A stretch of DNA of 64,000 bases from Paludibacteraceae bacterium (lineage in GTDB: Bacteria; Bacteroidota; Bacteroidia; Bacteroidales; Paludibacteraceae). The stretch spans positions 1 to 64,000 of the forward strand of contig JAFXPK010000041.1 in assembly GCA_017527905.1 (NCBI GenBank), read 5' to 3'. Positions 53,712 through 63,000 of this stretch are shown one piece after another. The notes below the pieces were generated by a model. That model did not search any database and was not told the origin of the DNA. It was given only the letters and a program-made list of their open reading frames with translations. A program made the translations under genes and the position numbers. Positions within the stretch are counted from its first letter, which is position 1, and each line of letters starts with the position of its first letter.

Positions 53712-54351
53712 TATCACGAAATCATTCGGACAATTCACCGCATTACGTGGCGTGAACCTTTCCATCGAGAAGGGTGAGTTCGTATCCATCATCGGAGCGA
53801 GCGGCGCAGGCAAGACCACACTGCTTCAGATCCTAGGCACCTTGGACAAGCCCGACATGGGCGAGGTGACCATCAACGGGACCAATGTCTTCGCCCTATC
53901 GGATGACGAGCAAGCGGCCTTCCGCAACAAGCATATCGGCTTCGTCTTCCAATTTCACCAACTCTTGCCGGAATTCACAGCCCTAGAGAATATCATGATT
54001 CCCGCCCTGATCGCAAAGAGAGAGAAATCCGAAGTCGAGCGGGAAGCGAAGGAACTGCTCGCCTTCATGAACCTGAGCGAACGGGCGGACCACAAGCCAA
54101 GCGAACTGTCGGGAGGCGAGAAGCAGAGGGTCGCCGTGGCACGCGCCCTCATCAACAAGCCGGACGTGCTGCTCGCCGACGAACCGACGGGTAGCCTCGA
54201 CTCCAAAAACAAGCAAGATATCCACCGCCTCTTCTGCCAACTTCAGCAGGAGATGGGACAAACACTCGTCGTGGTCACACATGACATGGAGATGGCCTCC
54301 GGCTCGGGACGGATCATCAATATGCAGGACGGAAAAATCATTGCGAATTAA
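53695..54351 (+). CDS. LolD-like ABC transporter ATPase
   Basis: 218 residues from ATG 53695, which has an AGAGGACT ribosome-site-like stretch just before; an in-frame ATG at 53683 precedes it. It overlaps cdaA by 17 bases, which suggests coupled translation. Walker [11 protein letters not shown]-loop [17 protein letters not shown], signature [15 protein letters not shown], Walker [10 protein letters not shown] and switch HD are present. The sequence fits the MacB/LolD class that drives FtsX-type permeases. The likely partner is the LolC/E-like permease at 39200, 13 kb away. A family B element begins at its stop codon. Confidence 0.93.
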   Translation: MITANNITKSFGQFTALRGVNLSIEKGEFVSIIGASGAGKTTLLQILGTLDKPDMGEVTINGTNVFALSDDEQAAFRNKHIGFVFQFHQLLPEFTALENIMIPALIAKREKSEVEREAKELLAFMNLSERADHKPSELSGGEKQRVAVARALINKPDVLLADEPTGSLDSKNKQDIHRLFCQLQQEMGQTLVVVTHDMEMASGSGRIINMQDGKIIAN

Positions 54352-54386
54352 GAAACGATAGTTCGACGTAGTCAATTTTGAATTAA
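54345..54386 (-). repeat. Family B dispersed element, copy 3, at the lolD 3' end
   Basis: The reverse complement carries TCGAACTATCGTTTCTTAAT, preceded by AATTGACTACG where copies 1 and 2 have AATTGACTTCG. It starts within the last lolD-like codon and covers its stop (54349-54351), in the same orientation to the gene as copy 2 to trkH. Confidence 0.85.
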
Positions 54387-54409
54387 GATTTATGAATTAA
54401 ATTCATGGG

Positions 54410-54441
54410 GTTGGCAGACTCAACAAAAAATAATACCTTCG
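54410..54441 (+). promoter_or_regulatory. Promoter of yebC (TAnnTTCG type)
   Basis: GTTG (54410-54413), a 20-base spacer and TACCTTCG (54434-54441). This is the best-spaced TAnnTTCG promoter of the window and supports the start at 54501. Confidence 0.6.
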
Positions 54442-54500
54442 CGTGATATTTGGTCATCAAAGACAGGAATATAAAATATACAATAACAAATAATAATAAA

Positions 54501-55232
54501 ATGGGAAGAGCTTTTGAATACCGTAAAGCAAGAATTTTTGCGAGAAATGCTCGTCTTTCTAAGACATTCACTCGCATCTCCAAGGAAATAACCATTAGCG
54601 TCAAGGCCAGCGGTGCGGATCCATCCTCCAACTCACGTCTCCGCATGCTCCTGCAAAAAGCGAAAGCGGAGTGTATGCCAAAAGACAGCGTAGACCGCGC
54701 CATCAAGAAGGCTACCGACAAGGATGCCGCTGACTTCAAGGAAATCATCTACGAGGGATATGGACCTGGCGGAGTAGCCGTCTTGGCAGTAGCCGCGACA
54801 GACAACAATACGCGCACCGTCTCCAACGTGCGTTCTTACTTCAACAAACACGGAGGTAGCCTCGGAACATCCGGCAGCCTCGCTTTCCTTTTCGAGCACA
54901 AATGCGTGTTCAAGGTGGCGGAGAAAGAGGGTGCGGACCTCGAAGAACTGGAGCTGGAACTAATCGACTTCGGTGTAGAGGAGGTTTTCAAAGACGAAGA
55001 GACAGGTGAGCTCATCATCGAAGGCGCATTCGAGAACAACTCCAAGATCCAAGCCTATTTGGAAGAGAACGGATTCGAAATCAAGGACGTGGAGTTCATC
55101 TACGCTCCTAACGACACGAAGGAAATCACCGCAGAACAACGTGAAACCCTCAACAAGCTTCTCGACAAGCTGGACGAGGACGATGACATCTCCATCGTGT
55201 TCACGAACGTGAAGGAAGAGGACGAGGAATAA
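54501..55232 (+). CDS. YebC/PmpR-family protein
   Basis: 243 residues from ATG 54501 (MGRAFEYRKARIFARNARLSKTF); an earlier in-frame ATG (54450) is less likely, since it follows the promoter too closely and its extra residues are not family-like. Family motifs: PSSNSRLRMLLQKAKAECMPKDSVDRAIKKA, IIYEGYGPGGVAVLAVAATDNNTRT and RSYFNKHGGSLGTSGSLAFLF. Once described as transcription regulators, members are now also linked to ribosome stalling relief. Three domains with an acidic groove are expected. The gene has its own promoter and terminator. Confidence 0.94.
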   Translation: MGRAFEYRKARIFARNARLSKTFTRISKEITISVKASGADPSSNSRLRMLLQKAKAECMPKDSVDRAIKKATDKDAADFKEIIYEGYGPGGVAVLAVAATDNNTRTVSNVRSYFNKHGGSLGTSGSLAFLFEHKCVFKVAEKEGADLEELELELIDFGVEEVFKDEETGELIIEGAFENNSKIQAYLEENGFEIKDVEFIYAPNDTKEITAEQRETLNKLLDKLDEDDDISIVFTNVKEEDEE

Positions 55233-55259
55233 TTCCGAACTCCCACGACCAACAACACC

Positions 55260-55296
55260 AGCGGCGGAACAGCAATTGTCCCGCCGCTGCTTTTTT
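55260..55296 (+). terminator. Terminator of yebC
   Basis: AGCGGCGG (55260-55267) pairs with CCGCCGCT (55281-55288) around a 13-base loop, followed by TTTTTT. Confidence 0.88.
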
Positions 55297-55344
55297 CCGC
55301 ACATGAGGCAACTAAGAGAGCCACCACGAACACCTCGGGGCACT

Positions 55345-55353
55345 CCCCCCCCC
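55345..55353 (+). repeat. Poly-C tract of nine bases
   Basis: CCCCCCCCC in a non-coding stretch 222 bases before the small lipoprotein gene. Such tracts can change length by slippage, but this one is not at a promoter spacer or in a gene. Confidence 0.7.
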
Positions 55354-55466
55354 GACAGAGCAGCAAAAAAGCCAAAATCAAAGAGGAAAAATATCTTCCG
55401 CAAAAACTTCCCCGACGGGTTTTCACAAAAAATATAAATGAATCTAAAAAAAATAGAAGGAAAAAA

Positions 55467-55495
55467 ATTGCGATTCCAATTTTTTGTTATATTTG
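55467..55495 (+). promoter_or_regulatory. Promoter of the small lipoprotein gene
   Basis: ATTG (55467-55470), a 17-base spacer (two short of the usual 19) and TATATTTG (55488-55495). Start expected near 55502. Confidence 0.6.
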
Positions 55496-55505
55496 CACTA
55501 TCAAA

Positions 55506-55525
55506 AAACCTGCGAAGGCGGGTTT
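55506..55525 (+). promoter_or_regulatory. 5' leader hairpin of the small lipoprotein gene
   Basis: AAACCTGC (55506-55513), loop GAAG, GCGGGTTT (55518-55525). It would sit within about five bases of the mRNA 5' end and lacks a T-run, so it is more likely a stabilising 5' hairpin than a terminator. Confidence 0.5.
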
Positions 55526-55575
55526 GGTGTATTATGATCGAATTTTATTGTTTAACTTTTTAATTTATTTACAAA

Positions 55576-56082
55576 ATGAAAAAGATTTTTAATTTGGCAG
55601 TGATTTTCGCAGCATTGGCTGCATCTTTCACTTTCGCTTCTTGTGACGACGATGAGGATGATGTAATCAACGATTTCGAGGACGGATCTGCAAACGCCGT
55701 TGCTGAACTTCAAGTTGTAGCTGGCAAGAAATACCAAGCATACCAAGCTGGTACAGCTGCCTTTACTTTCAAAGTTACATCTACAACTGGACACTATGCT
55801 GACAAATCTCAGGTAGTTGAATTCGAGATCGAGAACGCAGACGGAAAGAAGGACGTTGAGTTCACTCTTTCTGACCAAGGTAGCTCATACTTGATGAGAA
55901 ACGCTGACGGTTCTTACGAGGCTGTAGGTAAGACAGTTGCTGACCAAAACGCTGACAAGGTCGTTATGGTATTGGCTTGCGCTAACTCAACAGCTGATTA
56001 CACCATCACTTCTGGTACTATCAACGACTCTTTGAAGAAAGCAGGAGCAAAAGAGACTAAGTTCGCTGAGAAGAAGAAATAA
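55576..56082 (+). CDS. Small Asp-rich surface lipoprotein, likely abundant
   Basis: 168 residues. The lipobox FASC (Cys23) is followed by DDDEDD, the acidic outer-surface export signal. The mature part is beta-rich (AFTFKVTSTTGHYADKSQVVEFEIENADG, VEFTLSDQGSSYLMRNADGSYEAVG) and ends in a Lys-rich tail (ETKFAEKKK). No family recognised. The codons favour T endings (GCT, ACT, TCT), unlike neighbours; with a good promoter, a 5' hairpin and a strong terminator this suggests an abundant surface protein. It stands alone between yebC and ruvA. Confidence 0.87.
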   Translation: MKKIFNLAVIFAALAASFTFASCDDDEDDVINDFEDGSANAVAELQVVAGKKYQAYQAGTAAFTFKVTSTTGHYADKSQVVEFEIENADGKKDVEFTLSDQGSSYLMRNADGSYEAVGKTVADQNADKVVMVLACANSTADYTITSGTINDSLKKAGAKETKFAEKKK

Positions 56083-56104
56083 TCACAGCTGAATTAAGCA
56101 AATC

Positions 56105-56133
56105 AAAAAGCGGGCTTCGGTCCGCTTTTTTTT
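56105..56133 (+). terminator. Terminator of the small lipoprotein gene
   Basis: AAAAGCGGG, loop CTTCGG, TCCGCTTTT, then a continued T-run. Confidence 0.9.
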
Positions 56134-56153
56134 TGCGGTGCAACACCTATGAC

Positions 56154-56182
56154 ATTTACTATTTAGCTATTTACGATTTACT
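56154..56182 (-). repeat. Family A repeat, inverted copy
   Basis: These 29 bases are the exact reverse complement of 1343-1371, with the same AAATAGCTAAATAGTAAAT content on the minus strand. Confidence 0.85.
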
Positions 56183-56366
56183 GTTTCAGCAGGTGCAGGG
56201 AACAGCGCCTCGACCAAATGTTACAAATAAAATTTCCGAGACCACCATCCTTAGCTGCCACGAGCAGGGAATTCCAAAATTCCCCCGAAAATAATTTTCA
56301 CCTCTCAATTTTTGGTTTATAGTTTCCCATCCGACAACCGTCCAAATGAAACTTCCGTACACCCAA

Positions 56367-56399
56367 ATTGCTTTTTTTAGAATTATTTCATTAATTTTG
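56367..56399 (+). promoter_or_regulatory. Promoter of ruvA (and perhaps sprA)
   Basis: ATTG (56367-56370), a 21-base spacer and TAATTTTG (56392-56399). The ruvA leader would be about 20 bases. Confidence 0.65.
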
Positions 56400-56426
56400 C
56401 AGACTAAAATATAACTTAGAGATAGA

Positions 56427-57005
56427 ATGTACGAATATATCAAAGGCAGAGTCGAGGAACTGAGTCCCGCCATGGCCATCATAGAGGCCAATCAGGTCGG
56501 GTACGCAGTGAACATCTCGCTGAACACCTATGCGGCGCTGGAAGGCAAGGCGGATGCCAAGCTCTACATCCACGAGGCCATCCGCGAAGACGCCTTCACG
56601 CTCTACGGTTTCGCCGAGAAGGCGGAGCGTGACCTCTTCCTTCTGCTCATATCCGTATCAGGCGTTGGCGCCAACACCGCCAGAATGATCCTATCCTCCT
56701 TCTCGGTACCCGAATTGGAGGCCATCATCAGCGGGGAGAACGTCAGCCAACTCAAGGCGGTGAAAGGCATCGGACTGAAAACCGCGCAGAGAATCATCGT
56801 AGACTTGAAAGACAAAGTAGGGAAAGAGACGTCTCCGTTGGGCGCACAGATACAAACAAACAACAACAGGGAAGAGGCGCTCACCGCTTTGGTCCTGCTT
56901 GGATTCAACAGAAGTGCATCCGCGAAGGTGGTCGACAAAATCATCGCTGGCGACCCGACTATTTCACTAGAAAAAATCATCAAAGACGCACTAAAACAGC
57001 TTTGA
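56427..57005 (+). CDS. ruvA: Holliday junction branch migration protein RuvA
   Basis: 192 residues, normal for RuvA. As a tetramer it holds the Holliday junction and guides the RuvB motor. Domain I is an OB fold (about 1-62; MYEYIKGRVEELSPAMAIIEANQVGYAVNIS), domain II has two helix-hairpin-helix motifs (about 70-135; ISVSGVGANTARMIL and VKGIGLKTAQRIIVDLKDK) and domain III (about 150-192; EEALTALVLLGFNRSAS) binds RuvB. sprA begins 30 bases downstream in the same frame; ruvA next to sprA is a neighbour pair often seen in Bacteroidota. Confidence 0.97.
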   Translation: MYEYIKGRVEELSPAMAIIEANQVGYAVNISLNTYAALEGKADAKLYIHEAIREDAFTLYGFAEKAERDLFLLLISVSGVGANTARMILSSFSVPELEAIISGENVSQLKAVKGIGLKTAQRIIVDLKDKVGKETSPLGAQIQTNNNREEALTALVLLGFNRSASAKVVDKIIAGDPTISLEKIIKDALKQL

Positions 57006-57035
57006 TTCCGTTTTCTAATCAGAAAAAAAAAGACA

Positions 57036-60000
57036 TTGAAGAAACTTAATAGACATAATATATTCATCGCCGCGTCGCTTTGCGGAATCCTTGCCTTTTC
57101 GGCATTCGCGCAAGGGGACGGGAACATATCCCTCCCGAGACCATCCGACAGGAAGCCAACCCTTGCCGACCCGCAAGAGGACACGACCAGTTTGCGTTAT
57201 CCCATCAAGGAACAAGAGATCATCACCTACGACGACCTCAACAGGAAGTCCGCCATGGACCTCTCGACCCCTAGCAACATAAACACGGACGTGGAATATG
57301 ATCCGGAAAGCGGGTTCTACATCTACCGCACCAAGGTGGGTGAGATGGAAATCACCACTCCGTTCGTCCTGAGCGAAGACGAGTACAGAGACCAGGCGCT
57401 GAAAGAATCCATGAACAAATATTGGTCGGAAAAAGCCAAGACCAACACAGAGGGTGGTAATAAAATCACGCCAAGCGAGATACAAATCGGGTTAGGAAAA
57501 CAAGGAGAAAAGATATTCGGCCCAGGCGGTGTGCAACTGAAGACACAAGGATCCGTCGAGTTACCATTCGGAATCTCCATCACAAAGAGGAAGAACCCAG
57601 CCATCTCCGAGCGCAACAGGAAAAATGCGGCGTTCGACTTCGACTGCAAGGTGCAGCTTTCCGCCACAGGAAACGTGGGAGACAAAGTCAACTTCAACCT
57701 CAACTACAACACTGAGGCCACCTTCAATGCGGACCAGAAGCTCATCAACTTAGGCTACAAGGGAGATGAGGACGACATACTCCAATTAGTTGAGGCAGGA
57801 AACGTGAAACTACCCCTATCCTCCTCTCTCATATCAGGTAGTACCGATCTGTTCGGATTCAGGACAGACCTGCAGTTCGGCAAGCTGAAAGTATCCGCCA
57901 TCTTCTCCCAACAGGAATCAGACAGGAAGAGCATATCCACCCAAGGAGCACAAACCACTGATTTCGAGATAAAGGCATCACAGTACGAGGAAAACAGGCA
58001 CTTCTTCCTCTCCACCTACTTCTATGATCATTATGACGAATGGGCGAAGAACGCGCCAAACCCGCAATCCGGAATCGTCATCAACAAGGTGGAAATCTGG
58101 ACGACGAACTCCACCAACTCCTCGTCCAACAACGTCACGATGCGTAACATCATCGCGGTGCGAGACCTCGCCGAGACCTACGACAGCGACGGAAAATCAG
58201 AGTCTTGGCCTAGCAACGACAACGGTCAAGTCTACCGCGCCATCAACGCCAACAAAGCCTTGCGCGACATACAAACCGCCTCCAATGAGATGTCCAATCT
58301 CACAATCGACGGGCAAGACTACCAATCCGCCAAGGAATACGAAATCCTCAACAACGCCAAGATGTTGCGGGAGTCGGAGTATACGCTCAACTCGGAATTG
58401 GGTTACATTTCATTGAAGAGCAACGTATCGTCCGACAACATCGTCGCGGTAGCCTTCGAGTACACACAAGGTGGCAAGACATACAAGGTCGGAGAGTTGA
58501 CCACAAGCACCACCGACACGGCGAAGACCTCGACGAAGAACCTCTTCGTGAAACTGATCAAAGGATCCACACCGGCTCCGCAAAACAAAAGGTTGTGGAA
58601 CCTGGCCATGAAGAACATCTACTCGCTAGGAGCCTATAACGTGCAGGAAGAGAACTTCAAGGTGGAAGTCAAATACTACTATCAAAGCGACTCCACCACA
58701 CAATACCTGAACTACATTCCAGCCCTTGGCAACAAGAACCTGCTGAGAGTCCTGAACATGGACCGTCTCAACAAGCGCTTGAACGCAATGCCGGACGGCT
58801 ACTTCGACTTCATCAAAGGGTATACGGTTGACCCTACGACAGGAAGGATCATATTCCTCTCCACCCGTCCGTTCGATACAGGCATCAAGAATGGTTACAA
58901 CAACATGGCGGGCGTGGAGAAATTCACCTACCCGGAATTGTATGACTCCACCCTCACGGTGGCGAAAGAATACACGGAGAAGAACAAATACCTCATCACA
59001 GGAAAATACAGCTCCTCTTCCGGATCTGAAATCAGGCTCGGCGCCACCAACGTGGCAAGAGGATCCGTCAGAGTCACCGCAGGCGGACGAACACTGGTGG
59101 AGGGAACAGGCTACACGGTGGACTACAACCTGGGTATCGTGAAGATTTTGGACGAGATAGCACTCTCCTCCAACTCCCCGATCAACGTATCCCTGGAGAG
59201 CGAATCCTTCTTCAACACGCAGCGTAAATCGCTCATAGGAACCAACATGGAATATGAGTTCTCCGACAAATTCACATTGGGGGGAACCTTACTTCACATG
59301 ACGGAGAAACCACTCACCCAGAAAGTGAGCCTAGGAAACGAACCTATCTCCAACACAATATGGGGAATGAACGGAACCTTCAAATCAGACTGGCAATGGC
59401 TGACTTCCGCCATAGACAAGATACCGCTGATAGATGCGAAGGCACCTTCCTCAATAGCCCTTTCAGGGGAATTCGCACAACTAATCCCAGGGCACAGCAA
59501 GGCTGTAGACCAGGACAATGCGGGAACATCCTACATAGACGACTTCGAAGGAACGGAGTCTTCCATCAACATCAAGAATCCGACATCCTGGGTGCTGGCT
59601 AGTACACCGAAGATCACAAGCGGTCCGCTCATGAGCAAGCACTTCATCCGGGAGAACGATAGCTATTGGAGCCAACAATTAAGTCCTACAGACCTCATCA
59701 ACATCGGCTACGGTCTGAACAGAGCACACTTGGCATGGTACTACATCGACCAGATCTTCACGAGCACAAGCTCCAACACGCCGGATCATATCAGGAAAGA
59801 CAAGAACCAATTGTCCAACCATTATATCCGTCAAGTGGACGAAAGGGAGATTTACCAGGACAAAGACCCAATCAGCGGAGAGTCCACGACCATGCAGACC
59901 CTCCACCTGCACTATTATCCGAAAGAGAGGGGACAATACAACCTGGATATTTCGGGAATGGGTACGGACGGTTATTTGACCAATCCGGAAGACAGATGGG

Positions 60001-63000
60001 CAGGTATCATGCGTAAGCTGGACAACACCAACTTCGAGACCTCGAACGTGGAATACCTAGAGTTCTGGATGATGGATCCATTCGTCTACCCAGACATGAA
60101 CACCACCTCGGGTCAATTGGTCATCAACCTAGGAAACATGTCCGAGGACATCCTAAAAGACGGCAGAAAAGCGTTCGAGAACGGTCTGCCGACCTCCAAC
60201 AACAATGCGGCCATCGACACAACCATCTGGGGACGAGTGCCGAGACTGACCGCCCTGACCAACTCGTTCGACAACGCGAACCTCAACCAACAGGATTTAG
60301 GTTTGGATGGATTGTCCAACAGCGAAGAATTCCTGTTCCCTAACTCCTACTCGAAGTACAACAGGGAGGTGAGCAACAAAGTGAACGCCACGGCCAAACA
60401 AAGATGGGACGCCGAGTCATTCTCCCCTCTTAACGACCCTGCGGGAGATAACTACCACTACTTCAGAGGAGGAGATTACGATGACAGGGAGGCGAACATC
60501 TTCGACCGATACAAATACTACAACGGAACCGACGGAAACTCAACCGCCACCAACGACAAGTTCACCTCAACCGCCACCACATCACCAGATGCGGAGGACT
60601 TGAACGGAGACAACACCCTAAACGAATCGGAGCAATACTTCGAGTACATCGTGAACATCGACAAATCAGTCTTCCAAAACGAGGCGGAGTGGGAAGAGAA
60701 CTTCATCACCAACATGGTGGAATCTCCTGTGGAACTGAAAAACGGGGAGAGGGAGGAAATCAAATGGTACCAGTTCAGGATACCGATCAAGACCACTAAG
60801 AAACGTGCGGAGGGAGGCATCTCCGACTTCCGCTCCATACGCTACATCCGTATGTACATGACAGGGTTCCAAGAGGAGGAGCACCTCCGTTTCGCCGAGC
60901 TTCAGCTTGTACGTACCGACTGGCGTATCTACGAAAAGAATGACCGATTGGTGGACAACAGCATATACGCGAAGTTGCGCGGAACAGGAAAGATTGACAT
61001 CTCCTCCGTATGCTACGAAAAAGACCAAAGGAAGAAACCGGTAGGTTACAAACTGCCTCCTGGCATCAAGCAGACCATCGACCCGAGCCAGAGTCAGATC
61101 AGGGAGGAAAATGAGCAGTCCATGGTGCTTCGCATAGACAGCCTCGAACCGAACGATGTGCGCGCCGTATACAAGACAGCCGCCCTCGACACACGCCAAT
61201 ACAAACGATTCAAGATGTTTGTACACGCAGAGGAATATATCGACGGGGAAGACATACCAGACAACAGGATCTATGCCTTCGTACGTTTCGGTTCAGACTT
61301 CACGGAGAACTACTACGAGTACAAGATTCCTTTGAAGATGACCCAAGCGGGCGCCATCAACGCCAACGAGATATGGCCGAGGGAGAACAATTTCGACTTC
61401 GCATTCGAGCAATTGACCAACCTCAAATTGGAGCGAGACAGAAAGAAGGTATCCGGACAAGCGAAGTACAACGAAGTGTACACGAAGATGGACGGGCATA
61501 ACACCATGGCGGTAATCGGTTCGCCATCCTTCGGCGACATCACTTCCATGATGATCGGTATCATCAACGAGGACAACGTCACACACAACGCTGAGATTTG
61601 GGTCAATGAGATGCGTATGTCCGGCTATGACGAAGACGGAGGTTGGGCCGCTGTGGCTAACCTAGGCATCGTATTCTCCGACTTGGGATCGTTCTCTTTG
61701 GGCGGACAGATCGAGACAGTGGGATTCGGTAACATAGAGGACAACGTGATGGAAAGGAACCAAGACGACTTCTACGAATACAACTTGGCGGCAGCCGTCC
61801 AATTGGGCAAGTTCTTCCCTGAAAAAGCGAAGGTCAACATGCCGTTCTCCTACACGCGCACGCACCAACGCACCTCACCGAAGTATGATCCGATGAACAC
61901 GGATGTGGAGTTGAAAAAGACACTGGACAACTACGATTCGGATGCGATCAGGGACTCCATCAAGGAGATGTCCCAAACCAACAAGATTTACAAGAGCTAT
62001 GCGCTCAACAACGTAAGAGTCGGTATAACAAGCAAGAAACCGATGCCTTACGACCCAGCCAACTTCTCGTTCAGCTTAGGGTACAACAAATCGGAGGAAA
62101 TAAACCCTGAAACAGAATATGAGAACATCCAGAACTACAAAGGAATGTTCAATTACGTGTACTCGATCAATCCGAAGCCGGTGGAACCTTTCAAGAAGGC
62201 GAAGATGTTCAAATCACAGCACATGAAACTATTCAGGGACTTCAACTTCTACTACGTGCCAAAGAACATCGCGTTTGGAACCTCCATGACACGATACTAC
62301 GAAGAGGCCCAGTTACGGAACTATATGCAACCGATCGTCAAAGACACAACGTTCCAATACATGACATTCGACAAGAACTGGCAATGGGACAGAACGTCGG
62401 ACATCAAGTGGGACTTGACGAGGAACCTCAAATTGAGCTTCTCCACCGCCACGAACTCTGAAATCAACGAGACGATCAGCAGCGACGATGAGGACGGCGA
62501 CAGGCTAGTCAACATACCTATCAACAAACAATATTTGGATGACATAGGTTACATAGACTGGTACGACAAATGGAAAGACACCGTATGGCACAGCATCAAA
62601 CACTTCGGAGAGCCTGTCTCATACGAGCAGAAATTCAACATCACATACAACGTGCCAATCAACAAATTGCCGCATTTGGATTGGATCACATCCAACGCAT
62701 CCTACTCAGCCTACTACCAATGGTCCAAGGGTACGGTATTGGTATTGGGACAAGCCCCTGTGACGGGTAACATCATAGAGAACCAAAGGAACTGGAACGG
62801 AGACATCCGCTTCAACTTCGAGACTCTATACAACAAGTTCCCTCATCTCAAGGAGATCAACAAGAAGTATTCGAAGACTACTTCTACGACAAGCACGAAG
62901 AAGAAGGATGCGAAGGCAGACAAGAAGGAAGAGGAAAAGCCAAAGTCTTATGAGCGCAAGAACATGAGACTGAAGGCGGGAAGCAAGACACGTATCAGCC

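Larger units (their letters stand above)
55233..55575. other. 343-base intergenic region
   Basis: It holds the yebC terminator (55260-55296), a nine-base poly-C tract (55345-55353) and the promoter and structured leader of the small lipoprotein gene (55467-55575). Otherwise nothing seen. Confidence 0.65.
56083..56426. other. 344-base intergenic region
   Basis: It contains the lipoprotein terminator (56105-56133), a 29-base family A repeat in inverted orientation (56154-56182) and the ruvA promoter (56367-56399). No gene seen in the rest. Confidence 0.65.

Noticed and set aside
54450..54500. Longer yebC start at 54450
   Set aside because: It would begin about 9 bases after the -7 box; the family start MGRAFEYRKA is at 54501.
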